Below, one piece after another: positions 24,351-33,505 of a DNA stretch of 64,000 bases. Positions within the stretch are counted from its first letter, which is position 1. Every line of letters starts with the position of its first letter. Below the pieces are notes generated by a model. It ran no database searches, had not been told where the DNA came from, and saw only the letters and a list, made by a program, of their open reading frames with translations. This DNA comes from an uncultured Acetatifactor sp. GTDB taxonomy: Bacteria > Bacillota > Clostridia > Lachnospirales > Lachnospiraceae. The stretch is from positions 1 through 64,000 of the forward strand of contig CAJTMX010000017.1 in the NCBI GenBank assembly GCA_910577235.1, read 5' to 3'. Both the position numbers and the translations under genes were made by a program.

Positions 24351-26250
24351 GGGAAAAGCGGAGCCGGGCGGCATTCCAGGGGGATTCTCCCGGAAGTGTT
24401 CAGGACGGAAGGGGCGCATATGAGGGGAAACCGGAAACGGGAAACGCGCCGGCAGGATACAGAGGGACAGGACGGGGCGGATCAGGAAACGCGCCTGCAG
24501 GGTACAAAGAGGCAGGGCAGGCTGGAACAGGAAATATGCCAAAGGGCAGCACGGGGGCGGGAATGCCCGGCATGGCATCTGTCGGGGAGGCATATCTGGA
24601 CAGCCTGTTAAACGAGTGCCTGGGCAGGCTGGCCATCCCCCCACAGACAGATGAGAGACAGGCAGATGAGGGCAGGAAGATCCGGGCAGATGCCGGAATA
24701 CAGGCGAAGGCCGTCTGTGGACCCGCGGCAGGGGAAATACGGCATATCCCTGCGGAAAAGGCAGAATCCCCCAGGGAGGGACCTGCTGGGAGGGAGGAAT
24801 CCCCTGAAACAGAGGATGCCTGTGCTCCGCCCAGGCGGGAGGCCAGGACGCTGCGCACCCACGGCCTGTTCTTTGAGGCGGATGCGGGAGGCAGGGATTT
24901 CGCCTCGGTGCTTAAGGAGGTGCAGGCATACCTTTCCAGAGAGTACAGCAGCCTGGTCACGGCGGAGGGCAGCGGGGAGGCCAGGGCGCAGATCCGGCGC
25001 TTTGCAGGCAAGTACATCCAGGACCACCGGATATCCGTGCCCGGCATGGACACGGAAACACTGATCGATGCCATCTATTCCGAGATGGCGGAATTCGGTT
25101 TCCTGACCAAATATATCTACGGGGAGGGCATTGAGGAAATCGACATCAATGCATGGGATGACGTGGAGGTGCAGTTTGCGGGCGGCGTGACGGAGAAGCT
25201 GGCGGAGCATTTTGACAGCCCGGAGCATGCCATCAACGTGGTGCGGCGCATGCTGCATGTCTCCGGCATGGTGCTGGATGACGCCAGTCCCAGCGTCCTA
25301 GGACATCTTTCCAAGAACATCCGTATCGCTGTATTAAAGACGCCCATCGTGGATGAGGACGTGGGCGTGGCGGCCAGCATCCGCATCGTCAACCCCCAGA
25401 GCATGAAAAAGCAGGACTTCATAAAGGGCGGCACGGCCACGGGGCAGATGCTGGACTTTTTAGCAGAATGTATCCGTTACGGCATCTCCGTGTGCGTGGC
25501 GGGGGCCACCAGCTCCGGCAAGACCACCCTCCTTGGGTGGCTGCTCACCACCATCCCGGACGGCAAGCGCATCTACAGCATAGAGAACGGCTCCAGGGAG
25601 CTGGCCCTGGTGCGCAGGAAGGAGGGAAAAGTGGTCAATTCCGTCATCCATACCCTGACCCGTGACAGCGAGAACGAGCGCCAGAGGGTGGACCAGATCG
25701 CCCTCCTTGACATGGCGCTGCGTTTTAACCCGGACATCATCGTGGTGGGGGAGATGCGCGGGCCGGAGGCGAATGCGGCGCAGGAGGCCGCCCGCACCGG
25801 CGTGGCCGTGGTCACCACCATCCACTCCATGAGCTGCGACGCCACCTACAGGCGCATGGTGTCCCTCTGCAAGAGGGCTGTTGACATAGGGGACGACACC
25901 CTGTTGACATAGGGGACGACACCCTGATGGGGTTCGTCACGGAGGCATACCCCATCGTGGCATTCTGCAAGCAGCTGGAAAACAAGGACCGGCGGCTGAT
26001 GGAGATCATGGAGTGTGAGATCCTGCCGGACGGCACAAGGAAGTTCCGCCCCCTGTTCCAGTACCAGATCACGGAGAACCGGGTGGGAAATGGGAAATTC
26101 ATCATCAAGGGGAGCCATAAACAGGTAAACCCCATATCGGAGGGGCTGGCCCGCCGCCTGATGGAGAACGGGATGCCCCAGGAGATGCTCTCGCGGCTCC
26201 TGGCGGCGCCTGACAATAACGGAAAAAGGAAGGAGGGGGATGCCCTATGA
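24344..26250 (+). pseudogene. cpaF: CpaF/TadA secretion ATPase, frameshifted by a 23-bp duplication
   Basis: The traffic ATPase that powers Tad pilus assembly. The N-terminal 170 residues are a Gly/Pro-rich linker with repeats such as NAPAGYRGTG. The catalytic part has Walker A GATSSGKTT (about 387), an Asp box (VVGEMRGPEA) and a Walker B region. The frame runs 24344-25912 and then hits a stop. The remainder (25927-26250) is open in another frame and continues the family sequence (MGFVTEAYPIVAFCKQLE). Removing one 23-bp unit at 25881-25926 restores a single 627-aa protein. As read, the ATPase lacks its last 100 or so residues, after the Walker motifs. This may be a real mutation, a reversible switch or an assembly error. 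Confidence 0.85.
25881..25926 (+). repeat. Perfect 23-bp tandem duplication in cpaF
   Basis: The unit TTGACATAGGGGACGACACC plus CTG is present at 25881-25903 and again at 25904-25926 without mismatch. Twenty-three is not a multiple of three, so it shifts the frame and creates an immediate stop. Confidence 0.95.
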
Positions 26251-27176
26251 CGGCGATTGAACTGCTGGCCTGCGCCGGGCTGATAACAGGCGTGTTTTTG
26301 ATCCTGAGCTTAAAGCCCACGGAATTCACGGACGGCCTGTTTGCTTTCCTGATAAAGCCGAAAGGCAGCATCCGGGAGGATATCCGGGAAACCTCCGGGA
26401 GGAAGAAACCCGGACCCCTGCGCCGTGAGATCCTGGAGGCCCAGGGCGTACTGGAGATGACGGGGAGGGGGAAACGCTTTTCCCTGATATGCGCGGCGGC
26501 CCTGGCGCTGTTCTGCGCAGGCGGCTCACTTGCCATCCTGCTGGGGAATTTTTTCCTGGCCCCGGTAATGGCGGTGGGCTTTCTGTTCCTGCCGTTTTGG
26601 TATGTGAAGCTGACGGCCGGTCATTATAAACGTGACGTATCGGCGGAGCTGGAGACAGCCCTGTCGGTGATCACCACCGCCTACCTGCGGACCGAGGACA
26701 TCGTGACCGCCGTGGAGGAAAACATCAGCTATTTAAACCCGCCGGTCTCGAAGGTGTTCCGGGACTTCCTGATGCAGATCAAGATGGTCAGCCCGGATGT
26801 GGAGGCGGCGTTAAAGACCATGCGGGGGCGGATCGACAACGAGGTGTTCCGGGAATGGTGCGACGCCGTCAGCGACTGCCAGCATGACCGGAGCCTGAAA
26901 ACCACCCTGACGCCCATCGTGGCGAAGCTCTCGGACATGCGGAACGTGAACGCGGAACTGGAGTACCTGATCGCAGAACCCCGCAAGGAATATTTAATCA
27001 TGGTCATCTTCGTGGTGGGGAACATCCCGCTTATGTACCTGTTAAACAAGGACTGGTACCATGTGCTGATGCACACGCCGTTAGGACAGGTGATCCTGTC
27101 CGCCACGGCTGCGGCAATTTTTATATCCGCAGGCTTTGTGGTGAAGCTGACCCGTCCCATAGAATACAGGAGGTGA
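26247..27176 (+). CDS. tadB: TadB-like pilus membrane protein (T2SS-F domain)
   Basis: A 309-aa membrane protein with hydrophobic segments near residues 5-22, 75-115, 250-270 and 280-300, and a cytoplasmic T2SSF-type helical domain between (LETALSVITTAYLRTEDIVT). It would be the inner-membrane platform for CpaF. It starts in a TATGA overlap with the cpaF stop, so its translation may suffer from the upstream frameshift unless ribosomes reinitiate at the second frame. Confidence 0.75.
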   Translation: MTAIELLACAGLITGVFLILSLKPTEFTDGLFAFLIKPKGSIREDIRETSGRKKPGPLRREILEAQGVLEMTGRGKRFSLICAAALALFCAGGSLAILLGNFFLAPVMAVGFLFLPFWYVKLTAGHYKRDVSAELETALSVITTAYLRTEDIVTAVEENISYLNPPVSKVFRDFLMQIKMVSPDVEAALKTMRGRIDNEVFREWCDAVSDCQHDRSLKTTLTPIVAKLSDMRNVNAELEYLIAEPRKEYLIMVIFVVGNIPLMYLLNKDWYHVLMHTPLGQVILSATAAAIFISAGFVVKLTRPIEYRR

Positions 27177-27181
27177 GCGCC

Positions 27182-28054
27182 ATGACGGGACTTTTATTTT
27201 TATTCGGGGTGTTTCTGGCCCTTGGGCTGTTTTACCTGACAGCCGCATTCCTGCGTCTGCCGACCAAAGGCGCATCCAGGGCCATCCTGGGGACGGCAAG
27301 ACAGGAGAAGAAAGCGGCAAAGACGGTGGAAGCCTGCCTGATGTCAGCGGCTGTGAAACTGTCAAAGTACATCCGGATGGACGAGTACAAGAGAAGCCGG
27401 ATGGCAAACGTGCTGAAAGCGGGCGGCATGGGCATGGAGCCGGAGGTCTACCAGGCATACGCCCTGGTGAAAGCGGGGGCGGTGCTCTCAGGCGTGGTCC
27501 CCTGTCTCCTGCTGATGCCGCTGCTTGCCCCCTTTGTGGTGGTTCTTGCCCTCCTTTTGTACTTCAGGGAAACCGGGAAAGCGGATGAGCGGCTGAAGGC
27601 AAAGCGGGAGCAGATCGAGGGGGAGCTGCCCAGGATGGTGGCCACCATCGAGCAGGAGCTGAAAGCCAGCCGGAACGTGATCGGCATGCTGGAGCGTTTC
27701 CGGGGGAACGCGGGGGAGGCCCTGAAAGGGGAGCTGGACGTCCTGCTGGCGGACATGCGCTCGTCAGGCTATGAGGCGGCGCTGACCCGGTTCGAGGCCA
27801 GGCTGAATTCCCCCATGCTCTCGGACGTGGTGCGGGGGCTGATCGGGGTGCTGCGGGGAGATGACAGCGCCGTGTATTTCCAGATGCTCTCCCACGACTT
27901 CAAGCAGATGGAGCTGCAGAGGCTGAAGGCCCAGGCGCAGAAGATACCGCCAAAGATCAGGGTGTTCTCTTTCATCATGCTGGTGTGTTTCCTGCTGACC
28001 TACCTCGCCATCATCTGTTATGTGGCGCTGCAGAGCCTTGGCGGGATGTTTTAG
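27182..28054 (+). CDS. tadC: TadC-like pilus membrane protein (T2SS-F domain)
   Basis: A 290-aa membrane protein: an N-terminal helix, a hydrophobic pair at about residues 95-130, a T2SSF domain (LPRMVATIEQELKASRNVIG, about 150-170) and a C-terminal membrane helix (FIMLVCFLLTYLAIICYVAL). It pairs with TadB. ATG 27182 follows AGGAGG at eight bases. The last 30 bases of the gene recur at 28768-28798 as a scar of duplication. Confidence 0.75.
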   Translation: MTGLLFLFGVFLALGLFYLTAAFLRLPTKGASRAILGTARQEKKAAKTVEACLMSAAVKLSKYIRMDEYKRSRMANVLKAGGMGMEPEVYQAYALVKAGAVLSGVVPCLLLMPLLAPFVVVLALLLYFRETGKADERLKAKREQIEGELPRMVATIEQELKASRNVIGMLERFRGNAGEALKGELDVLLADMRSSGYEAALTRFEARLNSPMLSDVVRGLIGVLRGDDSAVYFQMLSHDFKQMELQRLKAQAQKIPPKIRVFSFIMLVCFLLTYLAIICYVALQSLGGMF

Positions 28055-28069
28055 GAAAGGGGATAAGTG

Positions 28070-28732
28070 ATGCTGGTCAGGAATTTATTGCAGAAATACC
28101 CGGACAGTGCCTTTCACATGATGACTCCGGGCGGGTTTGTCGACTTGGCCCCGGAACAGGCAAGGGAGCTGCTGAAGGGGGAAAGCGTGAAAGCCCACCC
28201 CGGCGTTTCCGGGTGTGATATGGAGATGGATGCGGAGGAACTGCTGAACGAAAGGGTAAACAGCGTCAGTCTGGAAGACGGCGTTTTTTACCTGATCACT
28301 GACTATGTGCCAGAGCAGGAGGGACAGGGGGAGGAACCCTATGGATTGCGGGAACTGGAAGAAAACATGGAAAACAAAAAGAAACTGAAAGAGCGGCTGA
28401 AAGCCTGCTATGGGGCATACATCCGCCAGCTGCGGCAGAAACCTGCGGAGGAACTCATTGAAATGGCATCAGTGATTGCCGCCGCAAAATTCACCTATGA
28501 GGAAGTGACGGCGGAGGGGGCATTCGGGGAATATGCAGACTATCTGCTCCGGTTTGAAGACCCGCTGGAGGTGCTGCGGGAAAACTGGCTGGGCAATGAA
28601 GCCTGCGACCGCCATAAAGAAATCGGCCTTATGCTTTGGAAAATGAAGAAAAACGAAATCGGCATCGGGGAGTACCCTATGGCGGAGCAGGCAGGGGAAG
28701 TTATCCAGGGTCAGGGAATGGCCATGTGCTGA
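28070..28732 (+). CDS. DUF3848-like accessory protein with GQGMAMC tail (copy 1)
   Basis: A 220-aa protein. The C-terminal part (LKERLKACYGAYI, KPAEELIEMASVIAAAKFTY, FEDPLEVLRENWL) fits DUF3848, an uncharacterised domain of clostridial conjugative elements. The N-terminal 100 residues differ from copy 2. It ends in IQGQGMAMC. RBS AAAGGGG seven bases before ATG 28070. It lies between tadC and the next Tad gene. Confidence 0.65.
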   Translation: MLVRNLLQKYPDSAFHMMTPGGFVDLAPEQARELLKGESVKAHPGVSGCDMEMDAEELLNERVNSVSLEDGVFYLITDYVPEQEGQGEEPYGLRELEENMENKKKLKERLKACYGAYIRQLRQKPAEELIEMASVIAAAKFTYEEVTAEGAFGEYADYLLRFEDPLEVLRENWLGNEACDRHKEIGLMLWKMKKNEIGIGEYPMAEQAGEVIQGQGMAMC

Positions 28733-28767
28733 AAGATCATCCTGCCATTCTCCGTCAGGCAGTGTTC

Positions 28768-28798
28768 CAGAGCCTTGGACGGATGTTTTAAGGAAAGG
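28768..28798 (+). repeat. Copy of the tadC 3' end
   Basis: CAGAGCCTTGG.CGGATGTTTTA.GGAAAGG here nearly repeats 28031-28060, the end of tadC with its downstream ribosome site. It lies just before the second DUF3848-like gene and shows that the gene plus its upstream junction was duplicated in tandem. Confidence 0.75.
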
Positions 28799-28806
28799 AA
28801 TGGAAT

Positions 28807-29580
28807 ATGAAAACAATCTACAGGCATGAAATCTATGAAGTCATTGACATATCTCCCATGGATGAGGACAATATCTGCCAGATTACCCTGTGCTCAGACA
28901 GGACGGGGAGGATGGAAACAGAAGATGCCTTCTGCCATGACGGTGCAGGGTATCCCCTGGCGTTCGTCCCGCTTGAACTTTCAGACAGGCAGACGCTGGC
29001 GCTGATCCGTGAATTTGACACCTGGTATGCCAATACCGATCAGGACTTAAGGTATTGGGCCGCTGAGTTCCAGCTGCTCGTCCGCATGCTGCTGTGCGGA
29101 TACATGGTGGTAAACCCGCGGTACTTGGAACTGGACGAAGTGATAGGACCGGCATGGGAAATGGTAAGGGGGGACGGGGAAAGCATGGGGAAGGAGGCGG
29201 ACAAAGCCGTGGACAGCGGAAAGGAAAAAAAGCTGAAAGAGCGGCTGAAAGCAAATTATGAGGCATATATCCAGCGGATGGGGCAGAAGCCTGCCAGTGA
29301 ACTCATTGAGATGGCATCAGAGATTGCCGCCGCAAAATTCATTTATGAAGAATTGATTGTGGAAGGGGCATTCGGGGGATATGCAGACTATCTGCTGCAG
29401 TTTGAAGATCCGCTGGAGGTGCTGCGGGACAGCTGGCTGGACAATGAAGCCTGCGACCGCCATGAGGAAATCGACCATATGCTCTGGAGTATGAAAGACA
29501 GGGGGATCGGCATCGGGGAGTACCCCATGGCAGCACAGGCGGGGGAAGGCGCCCAGGGACAGGAGGTGGTCATGTGCTGA
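28807..29580 (+). CDS. DUF3848-like accessory protein with GQEVVMC tail (copy 2)
   Basis: A 257-aa protein. Its C-terminal 120 residues are closely related to copy 1 (KPASELIEMASEIAAAKFIY, DPLEVLRDSWLDNEACDRH, then IGIGEYPMA). The first 115 residues (MKTIYRHEIYEVIDISPMDE onward) are unrelated to copy 1, so N-terminal domains have been exchanged. It ends in QGQEVVMC. Its stop overlaps the start of the next Tad gene. Confidence 0.65.
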   Translation: MKTIYRHEIYEVIDISPMDEDNICQITLCSDRTGRMETEDAFCHDGAGYPLAFVPLELSDRQTLALIREFDTWYANTDQDLRYWAAEFQLLVRMLLCGYMVVNPRYLELDEVIGPAWEMVRGDGESMGKEADKAVDSGKEKKLKERLKANYEAYIQRMGQKPASELIEMASEIAAAKFIYEELIVEGAFGGYADYLLQFEDPLEVLRDSWLDNEACDRHEEIDHMLWSMKDRGIGIGEYPMAAQAGEGAQGQEVVMC

Positions 29581-29984
29581 GAAATAAGTTCTGCCGCATC
29601 ATAAAAGGGCGGCGGGCGGAGGGGTATGTGGACGTGGCCGTCCTGGTGCTGTGCGTGATGCTGGTGCTGGCGCTCTCGCTGCGGGTGCTGCCGGTGTTCA
29701 TTGCCAAGCAGCAGCTCGACACCTTTGCCACGGAACTGATGCGGGAGGCGGAAGTTTCCGGGCGCATCGGCGCAGAGACGGACAGGCGCGCCGCCGTGCT
29801 GCGGGAGAGGACGGGAATCGACCCGCAGATCGCATGGTCTGACAGCGGGCAGATCCAGTTGAACCAGGAGATAACAGTGACCCTGACGCTGCGGAAGGAT
29901 ATCGGACTATTTGGAAACTTCGGATCGTTCCCCGTCACCCTGCGCGCGCAGGCCACCGGGAAATCCGAAGTGTACTGGAAGTGA
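29574..29984 (+). CDS. TadE-like/DUF4320-like pseudopilin
   Basis: A 136-aa protein starting with GTG inside the end of the previous gene. It has a basic start, AEGYVDVAVLVLCVMLVLAL (G-x-x-D/E before a hydrophobic helix, as in TadE-type pseudopilins) and an extracellular beta domain ending QATGKSEVYWK. It is likely a minor pilin processed by the prepilin peptidase. Confidence 0.65.
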   Translation: MLRNKFCRIIKGRRAEGYVDVAVLVLCVMLVLALSLRVLPVFIAKQQLDTFATELMREAEVSGRIGAETDRRAAVLRERTGIDPQIAWSDSGQIQLNQEITVTLTLRKDIGLFGNFGSFPVTLRAQATGKSEVYWK

Positions 29985-29994
29985 GGTGGGCAGG

Positions 29995-30555
29995 ATGGGC
30001 AAAAAAATAGTAGGGATACTTAAGGATAAAAGCGGGGCGTCTTTCCCCCTTGCCATTGCCGCCACTTTAGGGCTGCTCATCATTTTCTGCGGTATCTCGG
30101 AGTATTTCCGCCTGTACCTGATCGCCGCAGGCGTCCGGGACGCCACGGAGGACGGCATCATCTCCACCGTCAATGACAATTATTATGGCGTGTACCATGG
30201 GGTGAGGGAGGGCTATTCCGGGAACTACCTGCCGGACGGCGGCGGGGCATGGGAGGCGGCGGTTAATGAGGGGGATATCTATTCCTTCCTTGACCTCACC
30301 CTTGGAACCCAGGAGGAAGGCGGCAGGCACGTCAAATACGTGGGGGATGGTGGGGGAGCGATGGAGTTTGCCATCGACAGCCTCTCCGTCACGGTCAGGA
30401 ACGCGCCCCTTGCCCCGTCCGACCCGCAGAACGCGGCAAGGTTTGAGGCGGATGCCGTGATCCGGCTGGAGGTGCCGGTGCGTTTCGGCGGGAGCCTCCT
30501 GCCATCCATGCACATCACGGTGAAGGTGCAGGCAGGATATATTGAAATATTCTGA
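29995..30555 (+). CDS. TadE/TadG-like minor pilin
   Basis: A 186-aa protein with KSGASFPLAIAATLGLLIIF at its N-terminus, a pseudopilin-like segment with one hydrophobic helix, and an extracellular domain of about 140 residues containing a Gly-rich loop (DGGGAWEAA). ATG 29995 follows GAGGTG at six bases. It is the last gene of the Tad block before an AT-rich spacer. Confidence 0.6.
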   Translation: MGKKIVGILKDKSGASFPLAIAATLGLLIIFCGISEYFRLYLIAAGVRDATEDGIISTVNDNYYGVYHGVREGYSGNYLPDGGGAWEAAVNEGDIYSFLDLTLGTQEEGGRHVKYVGDGGGAMEFAIDSLSVTVRNAPLAPSDPQNAARFEADAVIRLEVPVRFGGSLLPSMHITVKVQAGYIEIF

Positions 30556-30654
30556 AATAACGATAGACTTTATGTGGAATATGTAGTATGGTGTATCGTA
30601 CAAACCGGACAAAAGAGAACTGAAATATGACAACCACGCCAAAGGAGGGATTTT

Positions 30655-31227
30655 ATGAAAAAGATGACAGAAAAGACAAAAAGACGCCTGGCAGTCGGGG
30701 GAGGCATCGCCGTCTGCGCAGGGCTGCTGGCGGCCATCAGCCTGCAGTTTGCAAAAACACCCGCAGGGGCGGATGTGCTTCCTGAAAAGGAAAGCGGTGT
30801 GGCGGAGGTCATCATTGATCCGTCCCATGCCCCGGAGGAAAGCAGCTCCGGAGGGGAAAGCACGGAGCTGACCATCCGGCCGGATACGGGGCAGGGGGCA
30901 GGGGAAGCACAGACAGGCCAGCCCGTGGACAGTCGGCCTGCCCAGACCGGGGAGCCGGAGCAGAGCATCCAGCCGGAGGTGGAGAAACCGCAGCAGCCGG
31001 AGGAAGAAACCCTGACAAACCCGGAGGAAAAGCCGGACGGAACCAAGGTGGAGACAACCCCGGAGCCGGTGGATCATGATACCTACGTGCCGCCTGCGGA
31101 TGAAGGGGGCGCAAGTGGCGGCGGAGTGCTGCCCGGATTTGACTATGTGCCCAACGGGGGCGCAAATACGGAGAACTTTGCAGGCGACATGTATGAGAAC
31201 GGGAACAAGATCGGAAGCATGGATTAA
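30655..31227 (+). CDS. Membrane-anchored Pro/Glu-rich protein (DUF6550-like)
   Basis: A 190-aa protein with one N-terminal hydrophobic helix (about residues 11-31) and a long disordered extracellular stalk rich in Pro, Glu and Gln. It ends in a Gly/Asn-rich piece. It resembles the DUF6550 proteins found in the same position in clostridial conjugative elements. AAAGGAGG lies six bases before ATG 30655. A terminator follows. A role as cell-wall-spanning spacer is inference. Confidence 0.6.
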   Translation: MKKMTEKTKRRLAVGGGIAVCAGLLAAISLQFAKTPAGADVLPEKESGVAEVIIDPSHAPEESSSGGESTELTIRPDTGQGAGEAQTGQPVDSRPAQTGEPEQSIQPEVEKPQQPEEETLTNPEEKPDGTKVETTPEPVDHDTYVPPADEGGASGGGVLPGFDYVPNGGANTENFAGDMYENGNKIGSMD

Positions 31228-31261
31228 GCCGGACAAGGTGAAAAAAAGATCATAACAGGAA

Positions 31262-31295
31262 AGTACCGTACAGGTCAATGTGCGGTGCTTTTTTT
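31262..31295 (+). terminator. Rho-independent terminator
   Basis: AGTACCG (31262-31268) pairs with CGGTGCT (31283-31289, one G-U), followed by a run of seven T. It separates the Tad block from the conjugation genes. Confidence 0.8.
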
Positions 31296-31313
31296 GTGGG
31301 AAGGAGGAATTGA

Positions 31314-33056
31314 TTGAAAAGCATGAAACCAAGACAAGGCAGGAAAACAGGGAGAGGCTTTATCCTCATGGCGGCGGTTTCCCTGCTCTGCTTTCTGCTG
31401 TCAGGCATCCCCGTTTATGCAGTGGGGGAGGGGAACATGGACGGCGGGGGAGGCGGCATGGGGCAGGGGACCAGCCAGAATAAGTGGACGCCGGGCTATG
31501 ACGGGGTGAGGGTGAGCGTGGTCAGGGCCAGCGACCATTCGGTGGTCACCACGCCCATAGACTTAACCAACCAGACCATCCCCGGCAACGTCTGCCATTT
31601 CGGGAAAGTGAGCAAGCTGCAGTACAGCGGCGGCGCAGGGCTTTCCCCCATGCAGGGCGGCTATGCCTATACGAAACCCTCACAGGCGCTGCCCCGGATC
31701 GTCAGCTCCAGCGGGGGCGGAAACATCGCCGCCATCAAGAGCTATTTCACGGACGAGCAGGTGGTGCGCAGCATCGCGGGCCTGACGGGGATGGATTTTG
31801 ATGTGCTGACGGGCGGGGAGTACCGGCTGTTAATTGAGCCGATTGCCTATTATACGTTCCAGGGCGCCTTTATCGCCACCACAGCCACGGAAGCGGCCCT
31901 GTATGATGAACTGTTAAGCGGCGGGCTGCGGCGGAAGATGGTGTCCTTGTCCCATAAGAACCTCCCCCTGGCCCTGTTCCTGGAAACGCCGGACTTAGGC
32001 TTCCCGGCATGGGGCGGGAGCCGGAGCACGGCGGCCTCCAATGCGGACATCAAGTCCAGCCTTGGGCTTGGCGTTGTGCGTTTCCATGACATGCCGCCGC
32101 AGATCCCGGAGGTGACGGACTGCGACTACGAATACCGCACGGACACGGAGGTGATCACGGCGGTATGGATAAGCGGCGGCCAGAGCGACCCGGACCATCC
32201 GGTCTCCGTCACGTTCCATATTGCGGGAAACAGCTATACGGTGGGCGGCGTCTACTATCCGGATGGGGAGAGCCAGCTGGCGTGGGTGCGCTGGAGGACG
32301 CCCAGGGAGCCGCAGGCCATGACGATCACGGTGGATGTCCATGGAGGCGGCTCGGCCAGCAAGGGCACCATCCTGGCAAACATCGTAGACCTGGACGCGA
32401 ACCCGCCCCCGGACCCCAATGCGGACGACAGGAATGACAGCTTTTCCAGTGTGCCTGTCCCGGCAAAGGGGCAGGTGACGTCAGCCGGCTGGGGGATCTG
32501 GCGCCCCTGGTGGAAGGCCCATTGGGTATGGCACAGCGACTATAACGAGGAAGGGGAGGACGAGGGGTATTGGTGCGACCACGGCTGGTGGGAGTTTAGT
32601 TTTGACACATATTCCGCCAGCCTTTCCGCGACCATGTCCATCACGCCGGATGCAAAATCACCCACGGCCAGCGGGAGGACGCTGAAATCCGGGTACGGCA
32701 TCCAGGAGAGGGTGGACACCCATGTGAGCACAAGCCAGGCATCCGCAGTCACGGCGGCGCAGAATGCCGTCACTTATTTCCCGGAGTTCGGCTACCAGAG
32801 CTACTGGCGGCTTTTGGAGCGCATGGGCGGCGGCTATGACATGGCCCATGAATTCAGGGAAAACCCTTACAGCACCTATAACCGCAGGACACACTTCACG
32901 CCCATCTGGTACCCGGACGGGGGTTACACGGCCTACACATGGCTCATAGACTGCTGGACGCCCGCAGGGATGCTCTCCATGGACCTGACGGACTCCGTGG
33001 CCATAAGCGGGAACCTCTGGAGCGACTGGCATATCGCCCCGCAGAACCCGGACTGA
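31314..33056 (+). CDS. Large secreted surface protein of the ICE
   Basis: A 580-aa protein with a clear signal peptide (basic start, FILMAAVSLLCFLLSGIPVYA, cleavage after about residue 36). The mature protein is rich in Gly, Trp and Tyr with predicted beta strands and has no cell-wall anchor or C-terminal helix. A Trp-rich loop (WRPWWKAHWVWHSDY, about residue 403) stands out. It starts at TTG 31314, six bases after AAGGAGGA. It could be a mating-pair or adhesion protein; no domain is recognised. Confidence 0.7.
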   Translation: MKSMKPRQGRKTGRGFILMAAVSLLCFLLSGIPVYAVGEGNMDGGGGGMGQGTSQNKWTPGYDGVRVSVVRASDHSVVTTPIDLTNQTIPGNVCHFGKVSKLQYSGGAGLSPMQGGYAYTKPSQALPRIVSSSGGGNIAAIKSYFTDEQVVRSIAGLTGMDFDVLTGGEYRLLIEPIAYYTFQGAFIATTATEAALYDELLSGGLRRKMVSLSHKNLPLALFLETPDLGFPAWGGSRSTAASNADIKSSLGLGVVRFHDMPPQIPEVTDCDYEYRTDTEVITAVWISGGQSDPDHPVSVTFHIAGNSYTVGGVYYPDGESQLAWVRWRTPREPQAMTITVDVHGGGSASKGTILANIVDLDANPPPDPNADDRNDSFSSVPVPAKGQVTSAGWGIWRPWWKAHWVWHSDYNEEGEDEGYWCDHGWWEFSFDTYSASLSATMSITPDAKSPTASGRTLKSGYGIQERVDTHVSTSQASAVTAAQNAVTYFPEFGYQSYWRLLERMGGGYDMAHEFRENPYSTYNRRTHFTPIWYPDGGYTAYTWLIDCWTPAGMLSMDLTDSVAISGNLWSDWHIAPQNPD

Positions 33057-33160
33057 CCGGCAGGGCGGAAAGAAAATATCATCAGGGAAAGGAAAGAGGC
33101 TGCAGGCCGGCACACCGCCGTCTGCGGCTTTTCCTTTCCGCAAAAAGAAGGGAGATAACT

Positions 33161-33493
33161 ATGAAAATGAAGAAAATGGCTCTTTTACTGTGTATGGCGC
33201 TGCTGGTCATTGGCATGTACAGCGTCCCTGTGTATGCAAAAGGGGACGTGGCAGGGGCAATCGAGGGGACATGGACCACTGCCTCCGCACAGATCAAGAC
33301 CGTGGTCAACAAGGTGGTGTTCCCCGCCATCGACCTGATCCTGGCCGTGTTTTTCTTTGCCAAGCTGGGGACGGCTTACTTTGATTACCGGAAGCACGGG
33401 CAGTTTGAATGGGCGGCCCCTGCGATCCTGTTCGCCTGCCTGGTGTTCACGCTGACGGCGCCGGCCTATATCTGGCGCGTCCTTGGGATATAG
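33161..33493 (+). CDS. VirB2-like pilin candidate (DUF3852-like)
   Basis: A 110-aa protein with a signal peptide (LLLCMALLVIGMYSVPVYA) and two hydrophobic helices separated by a short basic loop (DYRKHGQF). That is the layout of VirB2/TrbC pilins and matches DUF3852 proteins of clostridial ICEs. It would form the conjugative pilus or channel. RBS AGAAGGGAG before ATG 33161. Confidence 0.7.
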   Translation: MKMKKMALLLCMALLVIGMYSVPVYAKGDVAGAIEGTWTTASAQIKTVVNKVVFPAIDLILAVFFFAKLGTAYFDYRKHGQFEWAAPAILFACLVFTLTAPAYIWRVLGI

Positions 33494-33505
33494 GGGGAGC
33501 AGGGC

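Noticed and set aside
25927..26250. 107-aa ORF as a separate gene
   Set aside because: It is the C-terminal part of cpaF separated by the 23-bp duplication, not an independent gene.
30067..31332. 421-aa minus-strand open frame
   Set aside because: It covers three plus-strand genes with good ribosome sites, their spacer and a terminator. Cys/His/Arg-rich shadow of GC-rich coding sequence.
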